DNA of 64,000 nt from Ramlibacter monticola (GTDB taxonomy: Bacteria > Pseudomonadota > Gammaproteobacteria > Burkholderiales > Burkholderiaceae_C). The notes under the pieces were generated by a model. That model was not told the DNA's origin. It saw only the letters and a list, made by a program, of their open reading frames with translations, and made no database searches. The translations under genes and the position numbers were made by a program. This document shows, piece by piece, positions 47,101 through 55,512 of this stretch (within the stretch, counting starts at the first letter, position 1; the number at the start of each line of letters is the position of its first letter). The stretch lies in assembly GCF_016722785.1 (NCBI RefSeq), contig NZ_JAEQNE010000001.1:496001-560000 (forward strand). Direction: 5' to 3'.

Positions 47101-47870
47101 GGGCCTCCCTCGGCCTGCGGGAGCTGCGTGGCCGCCTGTGCCCAGTAGCGCAGCGACTCGTGGTCCGTCAGGTCCACCTGCAGAGGCGTGATGGTGGGGT
47201 GGCCCTGCAGGCTGGCATGGAAGTCGGTGCCCTCGGCGTCGTCCTTGGCGGGGCCGGCCGCGCCGATCCAGTACATGGTCTGGCCGTGCGGGCTGGTCTG
47301 CGCGATCACCTTCTCCGCCGCGTGCCTGCGGCCGAGGCGGCACACCTTGTAGGGCTTCAGGTCCTCGTAGGGGCGGTTGGGGATGTTCACGTTGAGCAGC
47401 CAGTGCGCGTCGTCGGCGCGATGGTGCGCGATGAGGAACCGCACCAGCTCGCGCGCCTTGCGCGCCGCCGCGTCGAGGTGGGCCCAGCCCTTCTCGGTCT
47501 GCGAGAACGCGATCGCGGGCACGCCGAAGAGGTAGCCTTCCATGGCCGCGCCGACGGTGCCGGAGTAGATCGTGTCGTCGCCCATGTTGGCACCGTTGTT
47601 GATGCCGCTCACCACGAGGTCGGGCCGGTAGCCCAGGAGTCCCGTCAGGGCGATGTGCACGCAATCCGCCGGCGTGCCGTTCACGTAGCGGAAGCCGTTG
47701 CCCGCCTCGTTCACGTACAGCGGGGCGTGCAGGGTCAGCGCGTTCGACTTGGCGCTGTTGTTGTGCTCCGGCGCGACCACTTCGACGTCACCGAGGTCGC
47801 GGATCGCCTCGTACAGCGCCACGATGCCGGGCGCCTGGTAGCCGTCGTCGTTCGAGAGCAGGATCTTCAT
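47097..47870 (-). CDS. surE: 5'/3'-nucleotidase SurE
   Basis: 257 aa, metal-dependent nucleotidase and exopolyphosphatase important in stationary phase. Starts [16 protein letters not shown] with the metal ligands Asp8 and Asp9. It also has [47 protein letters not shown] (in parts) and NVNIPN. Length is standard. It is the first gene of surE-pcm-nlpD-rpoS. Confidence 0.96.
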   Translation of the reverse strand: MKILLSNDDGYQAPGIVALYEAIRDLGDVEVVAPEHNNSAKSNALTLHAPLYVNEAGNGFRYVNGTPADCVHIALTGLLGYRPDLVVSGINNGANMGDDTIYSGTVGAAMEGYLFGVPAIAFSQTEKGWAHLDAAARKARELVRFLIAHHRADDAHWLLNVNIPNRPYEDLKPYKVCRLGRRHAAEKVIAQTSPHGQTMYWIGAAGPAKDDAEGTDFHASLQGHPTITPLQVDLTDHESLRYWAQAATQLPQAEGGP

Positions 47871-47956
47871 CTTGCGGCGATTGTAGGGGGACCGTCACCC
47901 CCGGGACGCCGCGGGCGCGCCCCGCCCCTATCATCGCGCCCAACGAAGGAGACCCC

Positions 47957-48946
47957 ATGCAAGCCTGGCTTTGCGAAAACCCCATCGGCGTCGAAGCGCT
48001 GCAGTGGAAGGACCTGCCCACGCCGCAGCCGCAGGCCGGCGAAGTGCTGGTCGAGGTGAAGGCCGCCAGCCTCAACTTCCCCGACATCCTCATCGTCCAG
48101 AACAAGTACCAGCACAAGCCGCCCCTGCCCTTCGTGCCCGGCTCGGAGTTCGCCGGCATCGTGGCCGCCGTCGGCCCCGGCGTGACGCAGCTGCAGGTGG
48201 GACAGCCGGTCGCGTGCCTCGCCGGCACCGGCGGCTTCGGCACCCACACGCTGGCGCCGGCCGAGCGCTGCGTGCCGCTGCCGACCGGCTTTCCCTTCGT
48301 CGATGCGGCCGCGTTCATCATGACCTATGCGACCTCGTACCACGCACTCGTCGACCGCGCGCAGCTCCAGGCTGGCGAGACCGTGCTCGTGCTCGGCGCG
48401 GCCGGCGGCGTGGGCACCGCGGCCATCCAGATTGCGAAGGCGGTGGGTGCGCGCGTCATCGCCGCGGCATCCAGCGACGAGAAGTGCGAGCTGTGCCGCT
48501 CGATCGGCGCGGACGCGGTCATCAACTACACGCAGCACGCCGCGCCCAACGCGCTGCGCGAACAGATCAAGACGCTCACCGACGCCAAGGGCCCGGAAGT
48601 GGTCTACGACCCGGTGGGCGGCGAGTTCGCCGAGCCCGCGTTCCGCTCCATCGCCTGGCGCGGCCGCTACTGCGTGATCGGCTTCGCGGCCGGCCCGATC
48701 CCCAGCATCCCGCTGAACCTGCCGCTGCTGAAGGGCGCCTCGCTGGTGGGGGTGTTCTGGGGCGAGCTGACGCGGCGCGAACCGCGGACCGCCGTCGCGA
48801 CCCTGCAGGAGCTGGCGAAGTGGTACGCCCAGGGCCGGATCAAGCCCGTGATCGACCGCACGATGCCGATGGCCGAGCTCAAGGCAGCCTACGCCCACAT
48901 GGGGTCGCGGGCGGTGAAAGGCAAACTCGTTCTCGTCAACGGCTGA
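47957..48946 (+). CDS. NADPH:quinone oxidoreductase family protein
   Basis: 329-aa medium-chain dehydrogenase without zinc ligands (QOR group). GroES-like N-terminal half with ASLNFPDILIVQNKYQHKP (in parts) and PGSEFAGIV. The Rossmann half has LVLGAAGGVGTAAIQIAK near 150 and VVYDPVGG. An ATG at 47957 with AAGGAG upstream is a good start. The substrate is unknown (quinones or alpha,beta-unsaturated carbonyls). Divergent from surE. Confidence 0.92.
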   Translation: MQAWLCENPIGVEALQWKDLPTPQPQAGEVLVEVKAASLNFPDILIVQNKYQHKPPLPFVPGSEFAGIVAAVGPGVTQLQVGQPVACLAGTGGFGTHTLAPAERCVPLPTGFPFVDAAAFIMTYATSYHALVDRAQLQAGETVLVLGAAGGVGTAAIQIAKAVGARVIAAASSDEKCELCRSIGADAVINYTQHAAPNALREQIKTLTDAKGPEVVYDPVGGEFAEPAFRSIAWRGRYCVIGFAAGPIPSIPLNLPLLKGASLVGVFWGELTRREPRTAVATLQELAKWYAQGRIKPVIDRTMPMAELKAAYAHMGSRAVKGKLVLVNG

Positions 48947-48964
48947 AACCTGCCGCGGCCCGGC

Positions 48965-48970
48965 TATAAT
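48965..48970 (+). promoter_or_regulatory. -10 element of tRNA-His
   Basis: Perfect TATAAT, 12 bases before the tRNA, followed by a GC-rich discriminator (CGCGGGC) of the kind seen at stringently controlled stable-RNA promoters. Confidence 0.6.
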
Positions 48971-48982
48971 CGCGGGCTCACG

Positions 48983-49058
48983 GTGGCTGTAGCTCAGTTG
49001 GTAGAGTCCCAGATTGTGATTCTGGTTGTCGTGGGTTCGAGTCCCATCAGCCACCCCA
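48983..49058 (+). tRNA. tRNA-His (GTG)
   Basis: Full cloverleaf: acceptor GTGGCTG/CAGCCAC, D-arm AGCTCAGTTGGTAGAG, anticodon loop with GTG, T-arm GTGGGTTCGAGTCCCAT, discriminator C73 and encoded CCA. The base before the acceptor (48982) is G and can pair with C73, which is the G-1 identity element of tRNA-His. Confidence 0.97.
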
Positions 49059-49078
49059 CCGAATCCCCCGCGCCCTCC

Positions 49079-49110
49079 AAGTGCTTGTTTCCCAAGGGAA
49101 ACAGGCACTT
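49079..49110. repeat. Palindrome after tRNA-His
   Basis: AAGTGCTTGTTTCCC (49079-49093) and GGGAAACAGGCACTT (49096-49110) pair with one G-U-type mismatch around only two bases. There is no T-run. It may be a weak terminator of tRNA-His or of the convergent DUF3016 gene. Confidence 0.6.
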
Positions 49111-49140
49111 CGCCGAGGCCTCGCGCCCGCCTCCCCCGCC

Positions 49141-49635
49141 CTAGCGTCGCCGGCCGAAACGGCTCTCGAACCAGTTGTCCAGCATCGCCTTCTCGTAGCG
49201 CAGGCGATCGTCGGGCGAATAGCGGTTCGGCGTCGACAGGAAGTTCATGTCGCTGAGGCGCTCCTCGCCGCTGCCGACCATCTGATCCCCCCGCGTCAGC
49301 GTGTAGCGCAGCTGGATGCGCGGCCACGTGATGTCGCGCACGATCCGCACCTCGGAGCCGCTGTGGAAGCGAAGCGGCTCGAAGTGGCCCGCCAGGTCGA
49401 CGTCCAGCACCTCGACCCGCAGGCTGTCGCCCTCTGGCAGGAAGCGGGCGCCGAGGCGCTGCAGGTGCTGCTCGATGTCGCGCTCCACCTCGGCCCGATC
49501 CCGCGGGCTGGCGAAAGAGCGCGAATACGCGGAGTCCGTGTACTTCTCCGGCTGGACGAAGACGACGGACACGTCCGCTGCAGCCGCCGCCATGGCGAAC
49601 AGGCTGCCACCCCAGAGAATCGATCGCTTGTGCAT
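49141..49635 (-). CDS. DUF3016 domain exported protein
   Basis: 164 aa with a signal peptide (MHKRSILWGGSLFAMAAAAA). The mature part has VSVVFVQPEKYTDSAYSR, LRVEVLDVDLAGHFEP and WPRIQLRYTLTRGDQ, the DUF3016 pattern of a beta-rich periplasmic protein; function unknown. It lies just after the PepSY gene on the same strand (7 bases), so it could be the last gene of the TonB receptor-piuC-PepSY operon. Confidence 0.85.
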   Translation of the reverse strand: MHKRSILWGGSLFAMAAAAADVSVVFVQPEKYTDSAYSRSFASPRDRAEVERDIEQHLQRLGARFLPEGDSLRVEVLDVDLAGHFEPLRFHSGSEVRIVRDITWPRIQLRYTLTRGDQMVGSGEERLSDMNFLSTPNRYSPDDRLRYEKAMLDNWFESRFGRRR

Positions 49636-49642
49636 GGCGCAC

Positions 49643-50323
49643 TCAGCCTAGCAGGCGCCAGGCGACGAGCGTGCAGGTCGCCAGCACGGACGTGCCGAGG
49701 ATGGCCAGCCCGGTCCGCGGACGGCGGCGGTTCGTCATCAGCCAAATCGCCACCCCGCTGAGCGACAGGAAGATGATGCAGCCGGCCAGCGTGTCGACCA
49801 GCAGGATCCAGGGCGCCGACATGCCCACCCCCTTGTGCAGGTTGGCCAGCGTCGCGGCCAGCCCGTTGTGCGTGGTCACGACGTTCACCGTGCCGTTGCC
49901 GCGCCAGTAGTCCGCCTGCACGATCGCATCGGGACCGCCGAAGGTGAAGATCCAGTGTTCCGGCTGCATGGCGGCGCTTCCGTCGCGATGCGTCCACGCC
50001 AGCTTGCGCGCGGGCTCGATGCGGACCGAGTTCGGCTCCCGGTCCTGCCGGAGTTCGGCCTGCAGCCACTTCGCCAGCTCGGAGGGCGTGTTCGGCGCGG
50101 CGCCCAGCAGCGTCACCTGCGCGTTGACGCGTTCCTGCGCCATGGGCAGCTTCATGATCGCGCGGTGGTTCAGCCAGATGCCGGCGATCCCGAACAGCAG
50201 TCCCAGCACGGCTCCCCAGAGCCCGAACCAGCCGTGCGTCCGGCGCAGCCAGAACAGGATCTGCATCGAGCGCGTCGCGCGCGCCGGGGCGGTGGCCATC
50301 GGCATGGCCGGGGCATGATTCAC
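49643..50323 (-). CDS. PepSY-associated membrane protein
   Basis: 226 aa with membrane helices near 22-45, 160-185 and 200-220 around a periplasmic PepSY-like domain (LLGAAPNTPSELAKWLQAEL, FTFGGPDAIVQADYWRGNG). It starts with HTHGWFGLWGAVLGLLFGIAGIWLNHR (in parts), the usual opening of PepSY_TM proteins linked to iron-siderophore systems, some of which are ferric-siderophore reductases. I chose GTG at 50323: it overlaps the piuC stop (GTGA) and has GGAG 6 bases upstream. ATG at 50335 is the alternative. Confidence 0.82.
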   Translation of the reverse strand: MNHAPAMPMATAPARATRSMQILFWLRRTHGWFGLWGAVLGLLFGIAGIWLNHRAIMKLPMAQERVNAQVTLLGAAPNTPSELAKWLQAELRQDREPNSVRIEPARKLAWTHRDGSAAMQPEHWIFTFGGPDAIVQADYWRGNGTVNVVTTHNGLAATLANLHKGVGMSAPWILLVDTLAGCIIFLSLSGVAIWLMTNRRRPRTGLAILGTSVLATCTLVAWRLLG

Positions 50324-51006
50324 GTGTCGCTCCATTTCCTCAACAGGTTGTGATAGAGGCCCACGAGCTGGAGTCGCGCGGCTTCCTCGGCGCCGGCCGC
50401 GGCCAGGCGCTGGATCGTGCCATCCAGTTCGTAGAGCATCTGGCGGTCTCCCGCATCGCGCACCAGGCTCTGGACCCAGAAGAAGCAGGCGAGGCGCACG
50501 CCGCGGGTGATCGCAGTGACGCGGTGCACCGTGCTGGCCGGATACAGCACCATGTCCCCGGCCGGCAACTTGACGCTGCTGACGCCGGACGGCCCCTCCA
50601 CCACCAGCTCCCCGCCGTCGTAGCTGCCCGGGTCGGCGAGGAACAGCGTGGCGGAAACGTCCGTGCGCAGCTTGCGCCCGTCGTGCGGGTGCAGGCGGAC
50701 GCCGCCGTCGACGTGCGCGCCGAATTCCATCCCCTTCGCGTAGCGGTTGAACATCGGTGGGTACAGCAGGTTGGGCAGGGCCGCGCTGATGAAGGTCGGG
50801 TGGCGTTCCAGCGCCGCTGCGACGATCCGCTGGCAGCGCGCAGCCGTCGGACTGCGCTCCTCGATCTGCTGGTTGGCCTTCACGCGCTCGCCCTGGTGGC
50901 CGGCCGTCGCGCGCCCATCCACCCACTCGGCCCCGGGCGCGTCCAGCAGCGAGCGCACTTCGGCCAGTGCGGCGGCGTCCAGCACGCCGGGAACTACGAG
51001 CATCAT
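50320..51006 (-). CDS. Fe(II)/2-oxoglutarate dioxygenase, PiuC/PKHD type
   Basis: 228-aa PKHD-type hydroxylase, often called PiuC or YbiX. The iron facial triad is HVD in EFGAHVDGGV near 97-99 and His in YPASTVHRVTAITRG near 160; the 2-oxoglutarate Arg follows at TRGVRLACFFW. It always sits next to TonB receptors of the Fiu/PiuA type, as here (2 bases after the receptor). Its substrate is unknown. Confidence 0.92.
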   Translation of the reverse strand: MMLVVPGVLDAAALAEVRSLLDAPGAEWVDGRATAGHQGERVKANQQIEERSPTAARCQRIVAAALERHPTFISAALPNLLYPPMFNRYAKGMEFGAHVDGGVRLHPHDGRKLRTDVSATLFLADPGSYDGGELVVEGPSGVSSVKLPAGDMVLYPASTVHRVTAITRGVRLACFFWVQSLVRDAGDRQMLYELDGTIQRLAAAGAEEAARLQLVGLYHNLLRKWSDT

Positions 51007-51008
51007 GG

Positions 51009-53264
51009 TCAGAACCGGTAGTTCATGGAAAGCATGGCCGCGCGCGCCATCCCGGGCACCGACCGCCCGCCGTCGGAAGGGATCAGGGCGTCGAAATAGT
51101 GCTTGTCGCCGAGATTGAGGAGATTCAGGCGGATGTCGTAGCGTGGCTGGTGGTAGGCAATGAGCGCATCGAAGCGCGTGTAGGCGGGCACGCGCACCGT
51201 GTTCGTGTTGTTGGCGAAGCGGCCGTCGACGAAGTTGGCCCCGCCGCCGATCTCCCATTCGGGCGTGATCGCGTACGTCACCCACAGGTTGGCGGCCTGG
51301 CGCGGCGTGTTCAGGGGCGTGCGCCCCTGCGTGGCGGGCGCGATGCCATCGACGATCTCGGCGTTCAAGTAGGTGTACGCGGCGAAGACCTGCAACTGCC
51401 GGGTGACATTGCCCGAGGCGCCGGCGCGGAAGCCGTTCACCTGCACCGTCCCGGTCGCGGTGAAGGTCCCGTCGTTGTTCTGCGACCGCGCGTTGTATTG
51501 CGTGATGCGGAACACCGCGACCCCCGTGGACAGCTTGCCGCCCAGCGCCTCCCATTTCACGCCGAGCTCGTAGGCGCGACTGCGCTGCGGCGGCAGCGGG
51601 TCGGTCGTTCCCGTCGTCGCCACGAGCTGCTCCAGCGAAGGGTTGAAGGAAGTGCTGTACGAGGCGTAGAGGGATTGCTCCGGCGTGGGCTGGTAGATGA
51701 CGCCGGCACGCACGCTCGTGAAGTGCACGGTCTGGCTCTGGGACGCGGACTGCGTCGCCGAGGGCCGCGAATTCTCGATGCTGGCGTCGAAGTGGTCGTA
51801 GCGCAGGCCGCCATCGAGCTTCCAGTGCTCGCCGATGGAGAGCAGGTCGTTCACGAACACAGCCACGGTCCTGGCATCGCCGCTCGCCAGATTGCCGATC
51901 GCCTGCGGCGCGTTGGCCGGCGAAGGAACCTGCGGCGGATCCACCAGCGGCGTGCAGGCCACGAAACCGTTGGTCCCGCCGGGCGGATTGAGGGGCACGC
52001 CGCCGCAGGAGCCATTGCGGAAGTAGTTCTGGTTGCGGTAGTAGTCGGCGCCGAGTTCCAGGCCGACCAGCAGGTCGTGCCGGTAGTCCCCGTGCCTCCA
52101 TTCGGACTCGAACTCCGTCAGGTTGAAGAGCGACTTGTCGCGGATGGTCCGGTCGTGGCTCTGCTGGCGCACGAAGAGCTCCCCGAGCGGCAGGTTGCTC
52201 GCCGGCGATTGGGGCGCCGTGGGGGTGCCGGTGGACAGTGGAACGAAGGCGCCCCCGCCTGGGCGGGTTCCGATGATCTGCGGCGCGGTCTCGATCGCGT
52301 TGGTGCGGACGTCGTTGTACTGCGTCTGGTTGCGCAGCTTCGACGTCGGCGAAAGCTTGTGCCGGATGGTCAGGCCGAGCGTACCGACATCGGATCTGGT
52401 GCGGTCGTCGGTGAAGCCGTAGGCGGTATCGCGGTTCACGGGCGCCGGCGCTCCGTTGAGCGGAGGCAGGCCGTAGTCGGCCATGTCGCGATTGTGTTGC
52501 AGCAGGGCCGACGCCGTGATCTGCGTGGGCGTCCCCATGCCCCATGCGAGCGACGGCGCGATTCCGATGTCGTGCAGTTCGTTCTGCTGGCGGTTGGTGG
52601 CGTCGCCGTCCTGCGCCATGGCCGCGATGCGGAAGGCGGAAGTCTCGCCCAAGGGCCGGTTCAGGTCGAGGGTGGAGCGCAGCAGGCCGTTGCTCGTGAC
52701 CGTGGCGGTCACCTCGCCGAAAGCCGCGAGGGTGGGCTTCTTCGCGACCTGGTTGATCACTCCGCCCGTCGAGCCGCGTCCGAACAGCACCGACGAAGGA
52801 CCCATCAGCACCTCGACCGAATCCAGCGCGAAGGTGTCGCGGTAGTACTGGGCACGGTCGCGCATGCCATCCAGGTAGATGTCGGTCCGGGCGGAAAAGC
52901 CGTTGAGATTGATGTTGGTGCCGATCTGCCCGCCCTCGGCCGCGCCGATGGTCAGGCCCGGCACGTTGCGCAGGGCCGAGGCCAGCGAGGTGGCGCCCTG
53001 CGACTCCATCAGCGGCTTGGTGATGACCGTGATCGACTGGGGCGTGTCCATCGGGTCCGCCGGCAGGCGGCCGAGCGAATTCGCACCGGGCGCGAAGCCC
53101 GGGTCCTCGTTGCCGTTGCCGACCTTCACGGTCGGCAGGGTGGGTTCCTTGCGCCCTCCCGCCTGCGCGGACACGTCCGCCTGGGCCTGGACCCGAGGCA
53201 AGACGCAGAGGCCGAGAAGTGCCATCACGACGGGACGCAAACGACCGGGGGGAGCAAGGCGCAT
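51009..53264 (-). CDS. TonB-dependent siderophore receptor (Fiu/PiuA-like)
   Basis: 751-aa outer-membrane receptor with a signal peptide (about 1-28, ending VQAQA). The plug domain has DTPQSITVITKPLMESQGATS (in parts), NINLNGFSARTDIYLDGMRDR and SVLFGRGSTGGVINQVAKKP, followed by a 22-strand barrel ending in a terminal Phe (MNYRF), needed for outer-membrane insertion. The plug and its piuC neighbour match catecholate/monomeric-catechol receptors such as Fiu and PiuA. A Fur-like site lies 38 bases upstream. Confidence 0.94.
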   Translation of the reverse strand: MRLAPPGRLRPVVMALLGLCVLPRVQAQADVSAQAGGRKEPTLPTVKVGNGNEDPGFAPGANSLGRLPADPMDTPQSITVITKPLMESQGATSLASALRNVPGLTIGAAEGGQIGTNINLNGFSARTDIYLDGMRDRAQYYRDTFALDSVEVLMGPSSVLFGRGSTGGVINQVAKKPTLAAFGEVTATVTSNGLLRSTLDLNRPLGETSAFRIAAMAQDGDATNRQQNELHDIGIAPSLAWGMGTPTQITASALLQHNRDMADYGLPPLNGAPAPVNRDTAYGFTDDRTRSDVGTLGLTIRHKLSPTSKLRNQTQYNDVRTNAIETAPQIIGTRPGGGAFVPLSTGTPTAPQSPASNLPLGELFVRQQSHDRTIRDKSLFNLTEFESEWRHGDYRHDLLVGLELGADYYRNQNYFRNGSCGGVPLNPPGGTNGFVACTPLVDPPQVPSPANAPQAIGNLASGDARTVAVFVNDLLSIGEHWKLDGGLRYDHFDASIENSRPSATQSASQSQTVHFTSVRAGVIYQPTPEQSLYASYSTSFNPSLEQLVATTGTTDPLPPQRSRAYELGVKWEALGGKLSTGVAVFRITQYNARSQNNDGTFTATGTVQVNGFRAGASGNVTRQLQVFAAYTYLNAEIVDGIAPATQGRTPLNTPRQAANLWVTYAITPEWEIGGGANFVDGRFANNTNTVRVPAYTRFDALIAYHQPRYDIRLNLLNLGDKHYFDALIPSDGGRSVPGMARAAMLSMNYRF

Positions 53265-53302
53265 TTTTTGGTTCTCCGGAGTTTCTTGCGAGCCGCGAAT
53301 CT

Positions 53303-53323
53303 ACACGAGAACCATTCGTATTT
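53303..53323 (-). promoter_or_regulatory. Fur-like box upstream of the siderophore receptor
   Basis: On the minus strand AAATACGAATGGTTCTCGTGT, an imperfect match to the Burkholderiales Fur box form AATGCGAAT-ATTCTCATT. It is the second Fur-like site in the window and less perfect than that at 38378-38398. Confidence 0.5.
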
Positions 53324-53595
53324 GCAATGAATGCCTCATCCATGGCTGGCAAGTCCACGTGCGCGGCGCGGACATGAAGCCAAGAACCGCCCGCCCGGCC
53401 CCAAAGACCAATAGCCAATGCCACCCGCGCGCCTAAGCTTCGCCCGCCCGGGACTGGTCCCGGTGCGTTGCGCGGAGGCATCGATGCGAACAACGACAAG
53501 GGCACAGGCGGACGCCCCGCTCCCGGCGCAAGCCCACCTGGCGATCGCCTCAGGCGGCCCGCGCGCCGTCCGCCAGCCGTGATCCGGAGCGAGCG
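53324..53595. other. Gap between siderophore receptor and CBS gene
   Basis: Together with 53265-53323 this is the only gene-free stretch over 300 bases. Apart from the Fur-like box and a possible 32-codon frame at 53484-53582, I see only GC-rich DNA with no strong hairpin or promoter. Confidence 0.5.
53484..53582 (+). CDS. Possible 32-residue peptide before the CBS gene
   Basis: ATG at 53484 with GGAGG 5 bases upstream encodes MRTTTRAQADAPLPAQAHL and 13 more residues, stopping 13 bases before the CBS-domain ATG. The ribosome site is as good as any in the window, but the sequence is not hydrophobic and I recognise no family. It could be a leader peptide or chance. Confidence 0.3.
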   Translation: MRTTTRAQADAPLPAQAHLAIASGGPRAVRQP

Positions 53596-54084
53596 ATGCC
53601 AGGCTCACTTCAGCGCACCGACGAACGCTTCCCCTTTCGTCCGGTCCGGCAGATCCTTTCCGACCGCGTCCCGGTGGTGCACTGGGTCGCCCCGCAAGAC
53701 ACGGCCGCACGGGCACTGCAGCTGATGGCCGAACACAACATCGGCCTGGTGGTGGTGCTGGAAGGCGAGCAACTGGTCGGCGTGCTCTCCGAGCGCGACC
53801 TGGCCCGCTACGCCGGGCGCACGGGCTCGGGTGCGCTGCGCGACCTCCCCGTGGCGGACCTGATGACGCGCGAGGTCGTGGTCGTCGGTCCCGAGGATCC
53901 CTTCGGCCGTTGCATTGCCCTGATGGAACAGCACGGCGTGCGCCACCTGCCGGTCGTCGAGGGCGGCCGGGTGGTGGCCGTGCTCTCGGTGCGCGACCTG
54001 CTGCGCGAGGCGGTGGTGCACCACCGGCACGTGCTCGACGAGGTCGAGCGAGAGCGCCTCTCCATCTTCCAGTCACCGTACTGA
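53596..54084 (+). CDS. CBS-domain pair protein
   Basis: 162 aa made almost entirely of two CBS domains (about 14-72: VAPQDTAARALQLMAEHNIG...LVGVLSERDLAR; about 80-140: MTREVVVVGPEDPFGRCIALM...VVAVLSVRDLLR). Such Bateman modules bind adenine nucleotides and sense energy state. GGAG lies upstream of the ATG. It precedes a GntP-family permease by 15 bases, so it may modulate that transporter or another enzyme. Confidence 0.9.
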   Translation: MPGSLQRTDERFPFRPVRQILSDRVPVVHWVAPQDTAARALQLMAEHNIGLVVVLEGEQLVGVLSERDLARYAGRTGSGALRDLPVADLMTREVVVVGPEDPFGRCIALMEQHGVRHLPVVEGGRVVAVLSVRDLLREAVVHHRHVLDEVERERLSIFQSPY

Positions 54085-54099
54085 GACCGGAGGCCTGCC

Positions 54100-55488
54100 G
54101 TGAGCCTGCTGATCGTCATCGCCTCCCTGGTGTTCCTGATGGTGGTGGCCTACCGGGGCTACAGCGTCATCCTGTTCGCCCCGGTGGCCGCGCTCGGCGC
54201 GGTCCTGCTCACCGACCCGGCCTGGGTGGCGCCCATGTTCTCCTCGGTCTTCATGAAGAAGATGGTGGGCTTCGTCGAGAGCTACTTCCCCGTGTTCATG
54301 CTGGGCGCCGTGTTCGGCAAGGTGATCGAGCTGTCCGGTTTCTCGAAGGCCATCGTCGCGTCCGTGTTCCGCGTGCTGGGGCAAGGCCGGGCAATGCTGG
54401 CCATCGTGCTGGTCTGCGCGCTCCTCACCTACGGCGGCGTGTCGCTGTTCGTGGTCGTGTTCGCGGTGTATCCCTTCGCCGCCGAGATGTTCCGCCAGGG
54501 TCGCATCCCCAAGCGCCTCATTCCCGGGACGATCGCGCTGGGCGCCTTCAGCTTCACCATGGACGCCCTGCCGGGCAGCCCGCAGATCCAGAACATCATC
54601 CCCACCACCTTCTTCCAGACCAACACCTGGGCCGCACCGTGGCTGGGGGTGATCGGCTCGGTGTTCATCCTGGTGGTGGGCATGGCCTACCTGGAATGGC
54701 GCCGCCGCGCCGCCGCCGCGAAGGGCGAAGGGTACGGCACGGAGCTGCGCAACGAGCCCGAGCCCTTCGAGGCCACGCAGCTGCCCAACCCGTGGATCGC
54801 GCTCGCCCCGCTGGTGGTGGTGGGCGTGGCCAACCGCATCTTCACCGGCCTGATCCCGCAGTTCTACGGAAAGAGCTACGAGATGGCCCTGACGGGAGCC
54901 AAGCCCGTCCTGACCGACGTGAGCAAGGTCACCGCGATCTGGGCCGTCGAGGCCGCGCTGCTGCTCGGCATCCTGACCGTGCTGGCGTTCGCGTGGAAGC
55001 CGGTGGTGTCGCGCTTCGCGGATGGCACGAGGGCGGCGGTCGCCGGGGCGCTGCTGGCCTCCATGAACACCGCCTCGGAATACGGCTTCGGCGGTGTCAT
55101 CGCGGCCCTGCCCGGCTTCATCGTCATCGCCGACGCGCTGAAGGCCATTCCCCATCCGCTGGTGAACGAGGCCATCACGGTGACCACGCTGGCGGGCATC
55201 ACCGGCTCGGCCTCCGGCGGCATGAGCATCGCGCTGGCCGCCATGGCGGACACCTTCATCGAGAACGCCCGCGCCGCCGGCATCCCGCTGGAGGTCTTCC
55301 ACCGCGTGGCGGCCATGGCCAGCGGCGGCATGGACACGCTGCCCCACAACGGCGCCGTGATCACGCTGCTGTCGGTCGCGGGGCTGACGCACCGCCAGTC
55401 CTACGGCGACATCTTCGCCGTCACGCTGATCAAGTCGCTGGCGGTGTTCGTGGTGATCGTGGTCTACGCCACCACGGGCATCCTCTGA
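54100..55488 (+). CDS. GntP-family permease
   Basis: 462 aa with about 12 membrane segments. SLLIVIASLVFLMVVAYRG at the start, FSFTMDALPGSPQIQNIIPT near 150, and SMNTASEYGFGGVIAALPGF near 325 are typical of the gluconate/H+ symporter (GntP) family in its short-chain hydroxy-acid branch. The start is GTG at 54100 with GGAGG 8 bases upstream. The substrate could be gluconate, 3-hydroxybutyrate or glycerate; nothing here decides. Confidence 0.92.
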   Translation: MSLLIVIASLVFLMVVAYRGYSVILFAPVAALGAVLLTDPAWVAPMFSSVFMKKMVGFVESYFPVFMLGAVFGKVIELSGFSKAIVASVFRVLGQGRAMLAIVLVCALLTYGGVSLFVVVFAVYPFAAEMFRQGRIPKRLIPGTIALGAFSFTMDALPGSPQIQNIIPTTFFQTNTWAAPWLGVIGSVFILVVGMAYLEWRRRAAAAKGEGYGTELRNEPEPFEATQLPNPWIALAPLVVVGVANRIFTGLIPQFYGKSYEMALTGAKPVLTDVSKVTAIWAVEAALLLGILTVLAFAWKPVVSRFADGTRAAVAGALLASMNTASEYGFGGVIAALPGFIVIADALKAIPHPLVNEAITVTTLAGITGSASGGMSIALAAMADTFIENARAAGIPLEVFHRVAAMASGGMDTLPHNGAVITLLSVAGLTHRQSYGDIFAVTLIKSLAVFVVIVVYATTGIL

Positions 55489-55512
55489 AGTCCGGATGCC
55501 CGGGAGCGGCCA

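Noticed and set aside
49079..49110. Possible phage attachment site at tRNA-His
   Set aside because: No integrase, no repeat of the tRNA 3' end and no foreign genes nearby.
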